64,000 bases of DNA, taken from NCBI RefSeq assembly GCF_029626225.1, contig NZ_JARUBP010000001.1:4402001-4466000 (forward strand). Reading direction: 5' to 3'. Made by a program: the position numbers and the translations under genes. Below the pieces are notes generated by a model that saw only the letters and a program-made list of their open reading frames with translations, did no database searches and was not told the DNA's origin. Source of the DNA: Asanoa sp. WMMD1127 (GTDB lineage: Bacteria > Actinomycetota > Actinomycetes > Mycobacteriales > Micromonosporaceae). Shown one piece after another: positions 52,515 to 61,179 of this stretch (position 1 is its first letter; the number at the start of each line of letters is the position of its first letter).

Positions 52515-52580
52515 GACCGCGGTGGCCCGGACCGTTCCTCCCGCGAGGGACCGCTCCGCTTCGCTCCGCTGCCAGGCCCG
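52515..52580 (-). repeat. Dispersed repeat, copy D (inverted)
   Basis: On the minus strand it reads GGCCTGGCAGCGGAGCGAAG, CGGTCCCTCGCGGGAGGAAC and GGTCCGGGCC, matching copy A with a small internal duplication. It is 28 bp after the class V gene. Confidence 0.65.
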
Positions 52581-52610
52581 CCGCTGGTTGCGGCCAGGGA
52601 ATCAACCGCC

Positions 52611-52950
52611 CGACCTGCGGCGCCCGACCTGCGGCGCCCGACCTGCGGCGCCCGACCTGCGGCGCCCGACCTGCGGCGCCCGTCCCGCGGTGCCCGACCT
52701 GCGGCGCCCGTCCCGCGGCGCCCGTCCCGCGGCGCCCGTCCCGCGGCGCCCGACCCGCGGCGCCCGACCCGCGGCGCCCATCCCGCGGCGCCCGACCGAC
52801 GCGCCCGACCGACCCGCGGCGGCCGTCCCGCGGTGCCCGACCGACGCGCCCGACCCGCGGCGCCCGACCCGCGGCGCCCGACCCGCGGCGCCCGACCCGC
52901 GGCGCCTGACCGACGCGCCTGACTGACGCGCCTGACCGACGCGCCCGCCG
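52611..52950. repeat. 14-bp tandem repeat, more than 20 units
   Basis: Units start at 52611, 52625, 52639, 52653, 52667 and 52681 and go on with substitutions: CGACCTGCGGCGCC, CGTCCCGCGGCGCC, CGACCCGCGGCGCC, shortened CGACCGACGCGCC. The period is not a multiple of three, so it cannot be a coding repeat. Confidence 0.93.
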
Positions 52951-53375
52951 GGCGCGCCCGGCCGCCTCGCGATCGCACCGACGCGGCGTGAGCACCTCCG
53001 CGAGGTCGGCGGCCAAGCTTGGATGACTCGCCTGGCCACCATCCACCGCGACGGCGCGACCAGGATCAGCCGCCGGCGGCGGAACGGTGAGTGGATGGGC
53101 GCGGCGAGAACGAAGCAGGTGTTGGTCAGCCAAGAACGTGGTTGGTCGGCCAGCTCCCTGCGGCAACGCGGCGCGCAGGTGAAAGCCGCGCACGTGAGAA
53201 AACCGACCGGTCCACTACCGCCATGCGGCGTCGATAATCTCGTTGAGCGGCCAATCGTCCGAAGTGGACTTGACGCACGACGTGTGTTGGCGACTGATGC
53301 ACCCGCCCTTGCCGCCCAACGCGGTGGTCATGCGCCGCAATCACCAGCGGCAGGGACGTGGGACGCGGCCGCCGG
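52951..53375. other. Gap without a recognisable gene
   Basis: About 420 bp with mixed composition, lower GC than neighbours around 53190-53330. I find no supported gene. It may be the remnant of a displaced gene. Confidence 0.45.
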
Positions 53376-53990
53376 TCAGGCGTTCTGCTGCGGCGCCATC
53401 CCGGCCAGCAGCAGGTCGACGACCTGTTCCGGCATCTTGTCGGCGTCGAGGTCCGGGTGCCAGCGCATCACGCGCTGGACCAGGATCGGTCCGATGAGGA
53501 CGGTCATCGTCAGCTCGATGTCGAGGTCCGCGCGGAGCTCGCCGTTCTCGACGCCGCGGCGCAGGACCTCGCGGATCCGGCGCCGACGCGGCTCGATGAT
53601 CTCCTGGTAGGCCTGGTAGTTGGCCTCGCTCCGCGCCACCTGGGGCAGGATGCACGGCATGATCTTGGCGAACCGCGGGTCCTTGTTGGCCGGGCCGCCG
53701 ACCTGCGACAGCATCGTGATCAGGTCGTCGCGGACGGAGGTGCCGGCCGGCTCGGGCCCGGGCTGCTTCAGCGTGGCCAGCGCGTCGACGAGTAGGGCAT
53801 CCTTGCCCGGCCACCGGCGGTAGATCGTCGCCTTGCCGACCCCGGCGCGCGACGCGATGGACTCGATCGAGAGCACATCGATCGACGTGCCCTCGGCGAG
53901 CAGGTCGAGGGTGGCGGAGATGATGGCCTCGTCGACGCGGAGGCTCCGCGGGCGACCCGGCGCCCGCGGAGCTTCCTCGACGTCTGGCAT
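53376..53990 (-). CDS. TetR family transcriptional regulator
   Basis: A ~204-residue TetR protein: HTH RVDEAIISATLDLLAEGTSIDVLSIESIASRAGVGKATIYRRWPGKDALL, then a TetR_C-like domain (EIIEPRRRRIREVLRRGVENGELRADLDIELTMTVLIGPILVQRVM). It is downstream of the MFS gene on the same strand (20-bp gap) and so is in its operon. The two TACGRAAC-type palindromes upstream of the MFS gene are its probable sites. Confidence 0.9.
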   Translation of the reverse strand: MPDVEEAPRAPGRPRSLRVDEAIISATLDLLAEGTSIDVLSIESIASRAGVGKATIYRRWPGKDALLVDALATLKQPGPEPAGTSVRDDLITMLSQVGGPANKDPRFAKIMPCILPQVARSEANYQAYQEIIEPRRRRIREVLRRGVENGELRADLDIELTMTVLIGPILVQRVMRWHPDLDADKMPEQVVDLLLAGMAPQQNA

Positions 53991-54010
53991 GAAACCCATT
54001 CTCGCTTATC

Positions 54011-55582
54011 TCAGCCGGCCGTTGCCAGTTCCCCGGCTTCCACCTCGACCGGCTGCACGTGCTCGGCGCCCGCGCGGCGGCCCGGCATCCAGATCAGCGC
54101 GGCCAGGATGCCGAACGCCAGGATGATCGCGCCGGAGCCGGCCGCCCAGTGCATGGCGGTCATGAAGGCGTCGTTGGCCGCCGAGATCAGGCCGTTGCCG
54201 GCCGGGCCCGCCTGGGCCGCGACCCCGTACGCCCCCGAGATCGACTCGTTGGCCACCTCCCGGGCCGGGCCGGGCAGCGCGGTGGTGGTCGGCTCGATCT
54301 GGCTGCGGTAGACCGCCGCGAGGATCGAACCGAGGATCGCGATGCCGAGCGCGCTCGCCACCTGGCGGATCGTGTTGCTGACCGCCGAGCCGACGCCGGC
54401 CTTCTCGCGGGGGAGCGACGACATGATCGACTCGGTGGCCGGCGCCATGATGTTGGCCATGCCGACGCCCTGGATGAAGAAGATCAGCAGCAGGAGCCAC
54501 ACCGCCGTCTGGGCGTCGACGAAGACGAAGCCGACCAGCGAGAGCGCGACCAGCGACAGGCCGACCGCGGTGACCGCCTTCGCCCCGAACCGCTGCACCA
54601 TGGCGTGGCTGCGCGGCGCGAAGATCAGCTGAGCGGTGGCGAACGGGAGGAAGAGGAGGCCGGTCTCCAGCGGCGAGTACCCGCGGACGAGCTGCAGGTA
54701 GAACGAGCTGAAGAAGAACACGCCCATCGACGCGAAGAACGTCAGGCCGATCGCGGCGATCGGGGCCGAGAACCGGGGGATCTTGAACAGGCGTACGTCC
54801 AGCGACGGGAACGCGATCCGCGACTCGTACCAGACGAATGCCGCCAGCACGACGAGCCCGCCGCCGCCGGTGATCAGCACCTCGGCGTTGCCGAAGCCGT
54901 TCTCGCCGCCCTTGATGATGCCGTAGGTCAGGCCGACCAGGCCGACCACCGACATGAGCACGCCGGCGATGTCGATGCGACCGGGGCGCGGGTTGCGTGA
55001 CTCGGGCACCAGCAGCGCGACGGCTACCAGGCCGACGATCACCACCGGCACGTTGATCAGGAAGACCGAGCCCCACCAGAAGTGCTCGAGCAGCGCGCCG
55101 CCGAGAATCGGGCCGATCGCGATGGCCAGGCCGACCGCGCCGGACCAGACGCCGATCGCCTTGCCTCGCTCGCGCGGGTCGAACACGTTGGAAATGATCG
55201 ACAGCGTCACCGGCATGATCGCCGCGCCGCCGAGGCCCATCAGCGCACGGGCGCCGATCAACTGCGCAGGACTCTGCGCGTACGCCGAGAGCAGCGACGC
55301 CAGGCCGAACAGCGCGAGGCCGATCATGAGGAACCGCTTGCGCCCGAAGCGGTCGCCGAGCACACCGAACGAGAACAGCAGGCCGGCGAACACCAGCGTG
55401 TACGAGTTGATGGCCCACTCGAGCTCGCTCTGCGTCGTGCCGAGCCCGTGCACCGGGTCGGCCAGCGTACGCAGGGCGACGTTGAGGACCGTGTTGTCCA
55501 GCACGACGACGAGCAGGCTCACCACCAGCACACCGAGGATCGCCCAGCGCCTCGGGTGCCCGGTGTTGGCGTGTTGCTCCAC
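54011..55582 (-). CDS. DHA2-family MFS exporter
   Basis: A 523-residue 14-TM transporter: VVSLLVVVLDNTVLNVALRTLADPV in helix 1, motif A FGVLGDRFGRKRFLM, motif C GLAIAIGPILGGALLEHFWWGSVFLINVP. It is the first gene of an operon with a TetR regulator, a standard self-regulated efflux module. The closing domain (RRAGAEHVQPVEVEAGELATAG) is a polar cytoplasmic tail. Confidence 0.9.
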   Translation of the reverse strand: MEQHANTGHPRRWAILGVLVVSLLVVVLDNTVLNVALRTLADPVHGLGTTQSELEWAINSYTLVFAGLLFSFGVLGDRFGRKRFLMIGLALFGLASLLSAYAQSPAQLIGARALMGLGGAAIMPVTLSIISNVFDPRERGKAIGVWSGAVGLAIAIGPILGGALLEHFWWGSVFLINVPVVIVGLVAVALLVPESRNPRPGRIDIAGVLMSVVGLVGLTYGIIKGGENGFGNAEVLITGGGGLVVLAAFVWYESRIAFPSLDVRLFKIPRFSAPIAAIGLTFFASMGVFFFSSFYLQLVRGYSPLETGLLFLPFATAQLIFAPRSHAMVQRFGAKAVTAVGLSLVALSLVGFVFVDAQTAVWLLLLIFFIQGVGMANIMAPATESIMSSLPREKAGVGSAVSNTIRQVASALGIAILGSILAAVYRSQIEPTTTALPGPAREVANESISGAYGVAAQAGPAGNGLISAANDAFMTAMHWAAGSGAIILAFGILAALIWMPGRRAGAEHVQPVEVEAGELATAG

Positions 55583-55615
55583 GTCCGTCTCCCCCCGATA
55601 GATCTACTTCTGCAT

Positions 55616-55689
55616 TACGAAACGGCACAGGTTCGTATCGGCTCGGAACGCTACGCCGGTCGGAATGCGATACGGAACGGTCCCGTATC
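55616..55689. promoter_or_regulatory. Two related palindromes upstream of the MFS-tetR operon
   Basis: Site 1: TACGAAAC (55616-55623) and GTTCGTA (55631-55637). Site 2: GATACGGAAC (55669-55678), G, GTCCCGTATC (55680-55689), 9 of 10 matches. The shared TACGRAAC half-site and position before the exporter fit TetR operators. Site 2 lies closer to the divergent gene at 55779. Confidence 0.7.
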
Positions 55690-55778
55690 AAAATGTGAGG
55701 CCCGTCACCGCGGGGACTTGCGGGCCCGCCGCCGGCGGCGATGATGGTGGTGGATGCGCTTGTCGGGAGGAGGGCGCG

Positions 55779-56705
55779 GTGGTCGAGCTGCTGCCGAAGA
55801 TGGCGCCCGAGGCGCCGGACGGCTACGTGTCCTTCGTCGACCGCCACCTCGCGGCCCTGCGGTCGGAGTCGGCCCAGCTCGCGGGGGACGCGTGGCGGGC
55901 GGAGGAGATCTATCCCGAGGTGCTCAGCGACGTCGCGGCCCGTTGGCAGTGGTTGGAGCTGCTGGCGACGCGGTTCGGGCGGCCGCGTGCGGCCGACGAC
56001 TACCTGCGGCAGGTGCTGACCAGCCGGGCCAAGCGGTGGCGGGCCGAGCAGATCTACGAGGTCGAGATGGTCGTCCTGCGCGCCGATCCCGCAGCGCCGG
56101 CGATCGACGCGGGCCAGGCGCCGTCCGGGGTCGCGGTCCGGCCGATTCTCGGCGACACGGCGTCGGAGCGGGCGACGGCGGTCGCGGCACGCCCGACGGC
56201 GGCGCCCTTCGGGGGTGGCGCACCGGTGGTCGAGGGCCGCCCGGTGGCGCCCTTCGCGGGTGGCGGGCCGGTGGTCGAGGGCCGCCCGGTGGCGCCCTTC
56301 ACGCGCGGCGGACCGGCAGTCGAGGGCCGCGGCCCGGCGGCGCCCTTCGCGGGTGGCGGACTGGCGGTCCAGGGTCGCCCGGCGGCGCCCTTCTCGCGCG
56401 GCGGGCCGGCGGTCCAGGGCCGTTCGCCGGCGCTGCCGGCGCCCTTCACCGGCGGCGCGGCGGTGGGCGGCAGCGCCGGCCTGGCCCGATACCGGCGCAC
56501 GGGTCCGGGCCGGAGCAGCATGGGGTTGAAGCAGGCGAAGTTCCTCAGCCCGCTGCGCCACCAACCGGCACCGATCGCGGAAGCGGCGATCGCGTGGTGG
56601 CACGCCTACGTGGCCCAACGCCGCCGCAAGCGCGTGGCGGCCGTGATCGCCGTGATCCTGGTCCTGGCCGCCCTGTTCAACCTCCGCGCCACGAACCAGA
56701 TCTGA
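55779..56705 (+). CDS. Tail-anchored protein with sigma-region-2-like N-terminus and repeat linker
   Basis: A 308-residue protein. Residues 12-95 (GYVSFVDRHLAALRSESAQLAGDAWRAEEIYPEVLSDVAARWQWLE...DDYLRQVLTSRAKRWR) follow the helix pattern of ECF sigma region 2, including L-x-GD-x3-AE and the W-x-R end. Residues 141-230 are six ~15-residue repeats around APF(A)GGGP(V)VEGRP. RRRKR (281-285) precedes one C-terminal membrane helix (286-301), placing the N-terminus in the cytoplasm. No region 4 is present. GGGAGGAGG is 5 nt before GTG 55779. The resemblance to sigma factors is my reading and needs a profile search. Confidence 0.65.
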   Translation: MVELLPKMAPEAPDGYVSFVDRHLAALRSESAQLAGDAWRAEEIYPEVLSDVAARWQWLELLATRFGRPRAADDYLRQVLTSRAKRWRAEQIYEVEMVVLRADPAAPAIDAGQAPSGVAVRPILGDTASERATAVAARPTAAPFGGGAPVVEGRPVAPFAGGGPVVEGRPVAPFTRGGPAVEGRGPAAPFAGGGLAVQGRPAAPFSRGGPAVQGRSPALPAPFTGGAAVGGSAGLARYRRTGPGRSSMGLKQAKFLSPLRHQPAPIAEAAIAWWHAYVAQRRRKRVAAVIAVILVLAALFNLRATNQI

Positions 56706-56776
56706 CTCATCCTAGGACGCTCTGGAGGTGGTGCCGCACCACCTACGAGCAGAAGGCATCGAGCGGGCGGTGCGGG

Positions 56777-58672
56777 TCAGGAGGTCGTGCCGGTGCGGAG
56801 GCGGTGCAGGCGGAGCGCCAGTTGAACCTCCAGCGCCCGTTCGGGCTGCTGCCAGTCCGTGCCGATCAGCTGGCCCACCCGCTCGAGCCGCTGCGTGACC
56901 GTGTTGACGTGCACGTGCAGCAGCTCGGCGGCCTTGGCCAGCCCACCACCAACGCCGAAATACGCCTCCAGCGTCCGGACCAGCGCCGTCCCGCGACGGA
57001 CGTCGTAGTCCACCACCGGGCCGATCGCCGCCGCGATGAAGCGGGCCACCTCGCCGTCCCCGGCCGCGCCCGTGGTGCCCAGCAGCAGACCCACGAAGCC
57101 CAGCTCCGCCGCGCCCGCTCCTTCGCCCACCCGGCCCAGCGCCGTCAACGCCGACAGGCACCGATCCGCCTCGGCGAAAGCGGCGCCCAACGAATCAGGC
57201 CCCGACGTCGGGCCACCCGCACCGGCGGTCATCGGCCGACCCGCCACGCGAGCCGCGTCCTTCGCCACCAACCGCGCCGCCGCGCCAGGGTCCGAGCCCG
57301 GCAGCATCAACAGGACCCGGCCATCGCGCGCCGCGGCCAGCCCGCCCCGCGACAACGCAAAAGAGGTAGCCCACGACAACACCCGCTGCCGCCCCGCCGT
57401 GTCGTCGCCGACCGCGACCAGCACCTGCGGCGCGTCCAGGTCGACACCCAGCCGCCGCGCCCGGGCCCGCAGCGACTCCGCGTCGCGTACCGGGCGGGAG
57501 ACCAGCTCGTCGAGCAGCTCACCGCGGACCCGCCCCTCGGCCTCAGCCACCGTCCGCCGAAAGAGCAGCAGCAACGCCGTGACCAGGGCCGCCCGTTCCA
57601 AAATCCGCTGGTCCGCGTCGACCAGCTCGGCGGTCGGCCGCAGCACCAGCGCGCCGAGGTCCTCGGTGCCCGCGACGACCGCCGCGTACCAGCTGTCGCC
57701 CCGCCGCACCGACCGCCGCTCCGCCCGCGACGCCGCGACCGCCTCGGCCAGGGTCGTCCGGTCCGGCTCGTCGATCGAGCCGACGCGGGCCAGCTCGCGG
57801 CCGTCGGCGTCCAAGGCCAGCAGTGCGCCGCCGAGCACGTCGGTCACCGCCGCCACGACGTCCTCGACCCCGCCGCCGCGCAGCACCAGGGCCGTCATCC
57901 GGTCGTGGGCCGACGCCGCCCGCTCGACCGACGCGCTGTGCGCCTGGATCGTCGAGTTCGCCAGCGACAGCTCGGCCAGCGCCACCCGCGTCTCGGTCAG
58001 CAGCCGCGCCGTGTCGAGCGCGACCGCCGCGTGCGCGGCCAGCGAACCGAGCAGCGCCACCTCCTCCCGCGCGAACGGGCGCGCCGACCGGTTGGCGGCA
58101 TACAGCACACCCAGGGACGACGAACCCAGCCGCAGCGGTACGCCGAGGATCGCGACGAGCCCCTCCTCGCGTACGCCGGCGTCGATCTCGCCCGTGTGCC
58201 GGAACCGCTCGTCGACGTGGTAGTCGGCGGTGACGTAGGGCGTGCCCGTCTGCGCGACCAGCCCGCCGAGCCCGGCCCCCAGCGGGAGCCGCAGCCGCTG
58301 GAAGCGGGCCGACACGGAACCGTCCGTGACCCGCATGTAGATGTCGCCGCGGTCGTCGTCGTTGAGAGTCAGGTAGGCCACGTCGGCGCCGAGCAGCGTC
58401 CGGGCCCGGTGCACGATCGCCCGCAGCACGTCGTCGACGTCGCGCAGGCCCGCCAGGTCGGCCGCCGTGTCCACCAGGCCGGAGAGCTCCACCTCGCGCT
58501 GCCGGCGCCGTTCCAGCAGGGAGCGCACCCGCAGCGCGGCGACCTTGGCCCGTTCGAGGTCCGCGACCTGGTCCGGGGGCAGGCCGGCGGCCCGGGCGGC
58601 CAGCAGGGGGCCCTCGAACTCGACCGCCGCGGCCTCCCGCGCCAGCAGTTCGAGATACTCAGCCGCCGTCAT
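56777..58672 (-). CDS. GAF-containing PucR/CdaR-type transcriptional regulator
   Basis: A 631-residue regulator. GAF domain at about residues 75-210 (GLRDVDDVLRAIVHRARTLLGADVAYLTLND...GSLGVLYAANRSARPFAREEVALLGSLAAHAAVALDTARL), a second sensory region, a GGDEF-like CdaR domain, and the C-terminal PucR helix-turn-helix (LVRTLEAYFGVGGGLAKAAELLHVHVNTVTQRLERVGQLIG). ATG 58672 lies 5 nt after the upstream stop; ATG 58693, overlapping it, is possible. Translation is coupled to 3-hydroxybutyrate dehydrogenase, which it may regulate. Confidence 0.88.
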   Translation of the reverse strand: MTAAEYLELLAREAAAVEFEGPLLAARAAGLPPDQVADLERAKVAALRVRSLLERRRQREVELSGLVDTAADLAGLRDVDDVLRAIVHRARTLLGADVAYLTLNDDDRGDIYMRVTDGSVSARFQRLRLPLGAGLGGLVAQTGTPYVTADYHVDERFRHTGEIDAGVREEGLVAILGVPLRLGSSSLGVLYAANRSARPFAREEVALLGSLAAHAAVALDTARLLTETRVALAELSLANSTIQAHSASVERAASAHDRMTALVLRGGGVEDVVAAVTDVLGGALLALDADGRELARVGSIDEPDRTTLAEAVAASRAERRSVRRGDSWYAAVVAGTEDLGALVLRPTAELVDADQRILERAALVTALLLLFRRTVAEAEGRVRGELLDELVSRPVRDAESLRARARRLGVDLDAPQVLVAVGDDTAGRQRVLSWATSFALSRGGLAAARDGRVLLMLPGSDPGAAARLVAKDAARVAGRPMTAGAGGPTSGPDSLGAAFAEADRCLSALTALGRVGEGAGAAELGFVGLLLGTTGAAGDGEVARFIAAAIGPVVDYDVRRGTALVRTLEAYFGVGGGLAKAAELLHVHVNTVTQRLERVGQLIGTDWQQPERALEVQLALRLHRLRTGTTS

Positions 58673-58677
58673 GGCGT

Positions 58678-59460
58678 TCAGCTTGCCGTCCATCCCCCGT
58701 CCATCGCGATCGAGGCCCCGGTGATGAAGGATGCCGCGGGCGTGCACAGATAGGCCAGCAGCTCGGCGACCTCGGCCGGTTCGACCAGGCGCTTCATCGC
58801 CGACCGGGCCAGCATGATCGACGAGACGACCTCCTGCTCGGGGATGCCGTGGGTGCGGGCCTGGTCGGCGATCTGACCTTCGACCAGCGGCGTACGCACG
58901 TACCCGGGATTGATGCAGTTGGCGGTGACCCCGTGCGGCGCGCCCTCCAGGGCGATCACCTTCGACAGGCCCTCGACGCCATGCTTTGCCGTGACATATG
59001 CCGACTTGTACGCCGAAGCGCGCAGACCGTGCACCGACGAGACCGTGACGACGCGGCCCCAGCCCCGCTCGTACATGTGCGGCAGCGCCCGCCGGACCAG
59101 CCGGAACGGCGCCTCCACCATGACCCGCTGCAGGACCGCGAACGTGTCCGGCGGGAACTCCGGCAGCGGCGCGACATGCTGGAAGCCGGCATTGTTGACC
59201 AGCACGTCGACGTCGACGTCGATGCGGTCGACGGCCTCGGAGTCGGCGAGGTCGAGCTCGACGGCGACGCCACCGATCTCGGCCGCCACCTCCTGCGCGG
59301 CCGCCGCGTTGCGGTCGACGACCACCACCTTGGCGCCGGCCGCGGCGAGCCGGGCGGCGCAGGCCCGCCCGATGCCGCTGCCGCCGCCGGTGACCAGCGC
59401 GGTGCGCCCGGTGAGGTCCAGCCGTACGACGTGGTGGTCAGCCACCCGATCTGCCGCCAT
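58678..59460 (-). CDS. D-3-hydroxybutyrate dehydrogenase (SDR)
   Basis: A 260-residue short-chain dehydrogenase: TGGGSGIG cofactor motif, NNAG, catalytic Ser in VVTVSSVHGLRAS, YVTAKHG with Tyr and Lys, and INPGYVRTPLVEGQIADQARTHGI...MLARSAMKRLVEPAEVAEL, a stretch typical of 3-hydroxybutyrate dehydrogenases. It converts 3-hydroxybutyrate to acetoacetate with NAD+. The downstream PucR gene is coupled to it. ATG 59460 is chosen from the cofactor-domain position. Confidence 0.88.
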   Translation of the reverse strand: MAADRVADHHVVRLDLTGRTALVTGGGSGIGRACAARLAAAGAKVVVVDRNAAAAQEVAAEIGGVAVELDLADSEAVDRIDVDVDVLVNNAGFQHVAPLPEFPPDTFAVLQRVMVEAPFRLVRRALPHMYERGWGRVVTVSSVHGLRASAYKSAYVTAKHGVEGLSKVIALEGAPHGVTANCINPGYVRTPLVEGQIADQARTHGIPEQEVVSSIMLARSAMKRLVEPAEVAELLAYLCTPAASFITGASIAMDGGWTAS

Positions 59461-59527
59461 GGCGCATGAATGTACGAGCCCGGCGGGGTGCCGCCCATGG
59501 CGTGCCGCCACACACTGCCCCGGGGTG

Positions 59528-61066
59528 TTATGTGGCAGGGGCGTCGATGCGCGGGAAGACGGCGGCGGGCTTGTCGACCCGGGTGCCGGCCAGACCGTCG
59601 AGCCAGGTGCCCGGGTCGAGCCGCCACGAGGCCGGTGCGCCCAGCGCGCCCAGGATCTCCGCCGCCGCGTCCGGCAGCACCGGGCGGAGCAGCGCGGCCA
59701 GGGCGCGGACCGCTCCGGCGGCCTGGAGCAGGCAGGTGTCGAGCCGGTCGGCTTCGGCGGGCTGCTTGGCGAGGTGCCAGGGCGCGTGCTCGTCGACGTA
59801 CGCGTTGGCCCGCCCGACCAGCGTCGTCAGGTGCTGGATCGCGACGCGGTGGTCGAAGCCCTGCCACGCGGCGGCGGAGTCGTGGAGGGCGGTGGCGACC
59901 GCCGGGCCGAGGCCGCCGGCCGGGTCGCCGGCGGGCACGACGCCGCCACGGTAACGGCCGATCATGCTGGTCACCCGGCTGACCAGGTTGCCGAGCCCGT
60001 TGGCCAGGTCGTTGTTGTAGACGGCGACGATCCGGTCCTCGGTCAGGTCGCCGTCACCGAACGGCGCGAACGTGGCCAGCAGTGCATATCGGACAGCCCG
60101 CGCGCCATGACGGGCGATCAGCTCGCCGGGGTCGACCGCGTTGCCGAGGCTCTTGCCGACCTTGCGGCCGCCGGCCGTGATGTAGCCGTGCACCACCAGG
60201 TCGGTCGGCAGCGGCAGGCCGGCGGAGAGCAGCATCGCCGGCCAGTAGACGGCGTGGAACCGGATCACGCCCTTGCCCAGCACGTGCACGCGCCGCGCGG
60301 CGTCGGCCCAGAACCGCTGGTAGCGGGGGTCGTCGCGGGTCCAGCCCAGCGCGTTGACGTAGTTGGTCAAGGCGTCGATCCAGACGTACATCACCTGGGT
60401 GTCGTCGCCGGGCACCGGGATGCCCCAGCCGCGCGCCCGATGCGCCGAGCGGGAGACGCTGATGTCCTGCAGGCCGGCGCGGACGAACGAGATGACCTCG
60501 TTGCGGCGGGTCTCGGGGTGGATGGCCAGCTCGCCGGATTCGAGGACTTTGAGCAGGTCGTCCTGGTAGCGCGACAGCCGGAAGAAGTAGTTCTCCTCCC
60601 GCACCCGCTCCGGCGCGACCAGGTGCTCGGGGCAGCGTCCGTCGACGAGCTCGTCCAGCTCCCAGAACTGCTCGCAGCCGACGCAGTAGAGCCCCTCGTA
60701 GGCCCGCGAGTAGATGTCGCCGCTCGCGGCCAGCCGCCGCCAGATCTCCACCGCGCCTTCGAGATGCAGCGGGTCGACGCTGGTGCGGACGAAATGGTCG
60801 GGCGCGCAACCGAGGTCGGTCTGCAGCCGCGCGAAGGCCTGCGCGTTGCCGGCGACGAGATCGGCGGTCGACATTCCCGCGGCCTCGGCGGCCAGCACGT
60901 TCTTCAGCGCGTTCTCGTCGGAACCCGTCAGGAAGAAGACGTCGTCGAGCTCGGTGCGCATGAATCGCGCATAGGCGTCGGTCTCGACGAACTCGAGCGC
61001 GTGACCGAGATGGGGGCGCGCATTGACGTAGGGAATCGTCGTGGAAATGAAGCCGGTGCCCGTCAC
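59528..61066 (-). CDS. metG: Methionyl-tRNA synthetase
   Basis: A 512-residue class I synthetase. The HIGH motif is HLGH in NARPHLGHALEF; the zinc knuckle is YCVGCEQFWELDELVDGRCPEH; the tryptophan/anticodon region includes NNDLANGLGNLVSRV. The signature KMSKS is replaced by KVGKS (GGRKVGKSLGN). No C-terminal dimer domain. GTG 61066 is preferred because TAGCGT upstream suggests a leaderless mRNA. It is divergent from ruvC. It may be a second MetRS; the rest of the genome is needed to say. Confidence 0.9.
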   Translation of the reverse strand: MTGTGFISTTIPYVNARPHLGHALEFVETDAYARFMRTELDDVFFLTGSDENALKNVLAAEAAGMSTADLVAGNAQAFARLQTDLGCAPDHFVRTSVDPLHLEGAVEIWRRLAASGDIYSRAYEGLYCVGCEQFWELDELVDGRCPEHLVAPERVREENYFFRLSRYQDDLLKVLESGELAIHPETRRNEVISFVRAGLQDISVSRSAHRARGWGIPVPGDDTQVMYVWIDALTNYVNALGWTRDDPRYQRFWADAARRVHVLGKGVIRFHAVYWPAMLLSAGLPLPTDLVVHGYITAGGRKVGKSLGNAVDPGELIARHGARAVRYALLATFAPFGDGDLTEDRIVAVYNNDLANGLGNLVSRVTSMIGRYRGGVVPAGDPAGGLGPAVATALHDSAAAWQGFDHRVAIQHLTTLVGRANAYVDEHAPWHLAKQPAEADRLDTCLLQAAGAVRALAALLRPVLPDAAAEILGALGAPASWRLDPGTWLDGLAGTRVDKPAAVFPRIDAPAT

Positions 61067-61179
61067 AGTTCCCACGCTAGTGAGGCCCGCCACCGGTTAT
61101 CGGGCGCCGGTGTGTCCGGGCCACCGCCGCGCCGGCCGACCCGTAAGGTGTCGAACACACGTACAGGGGGAGGACGGTT

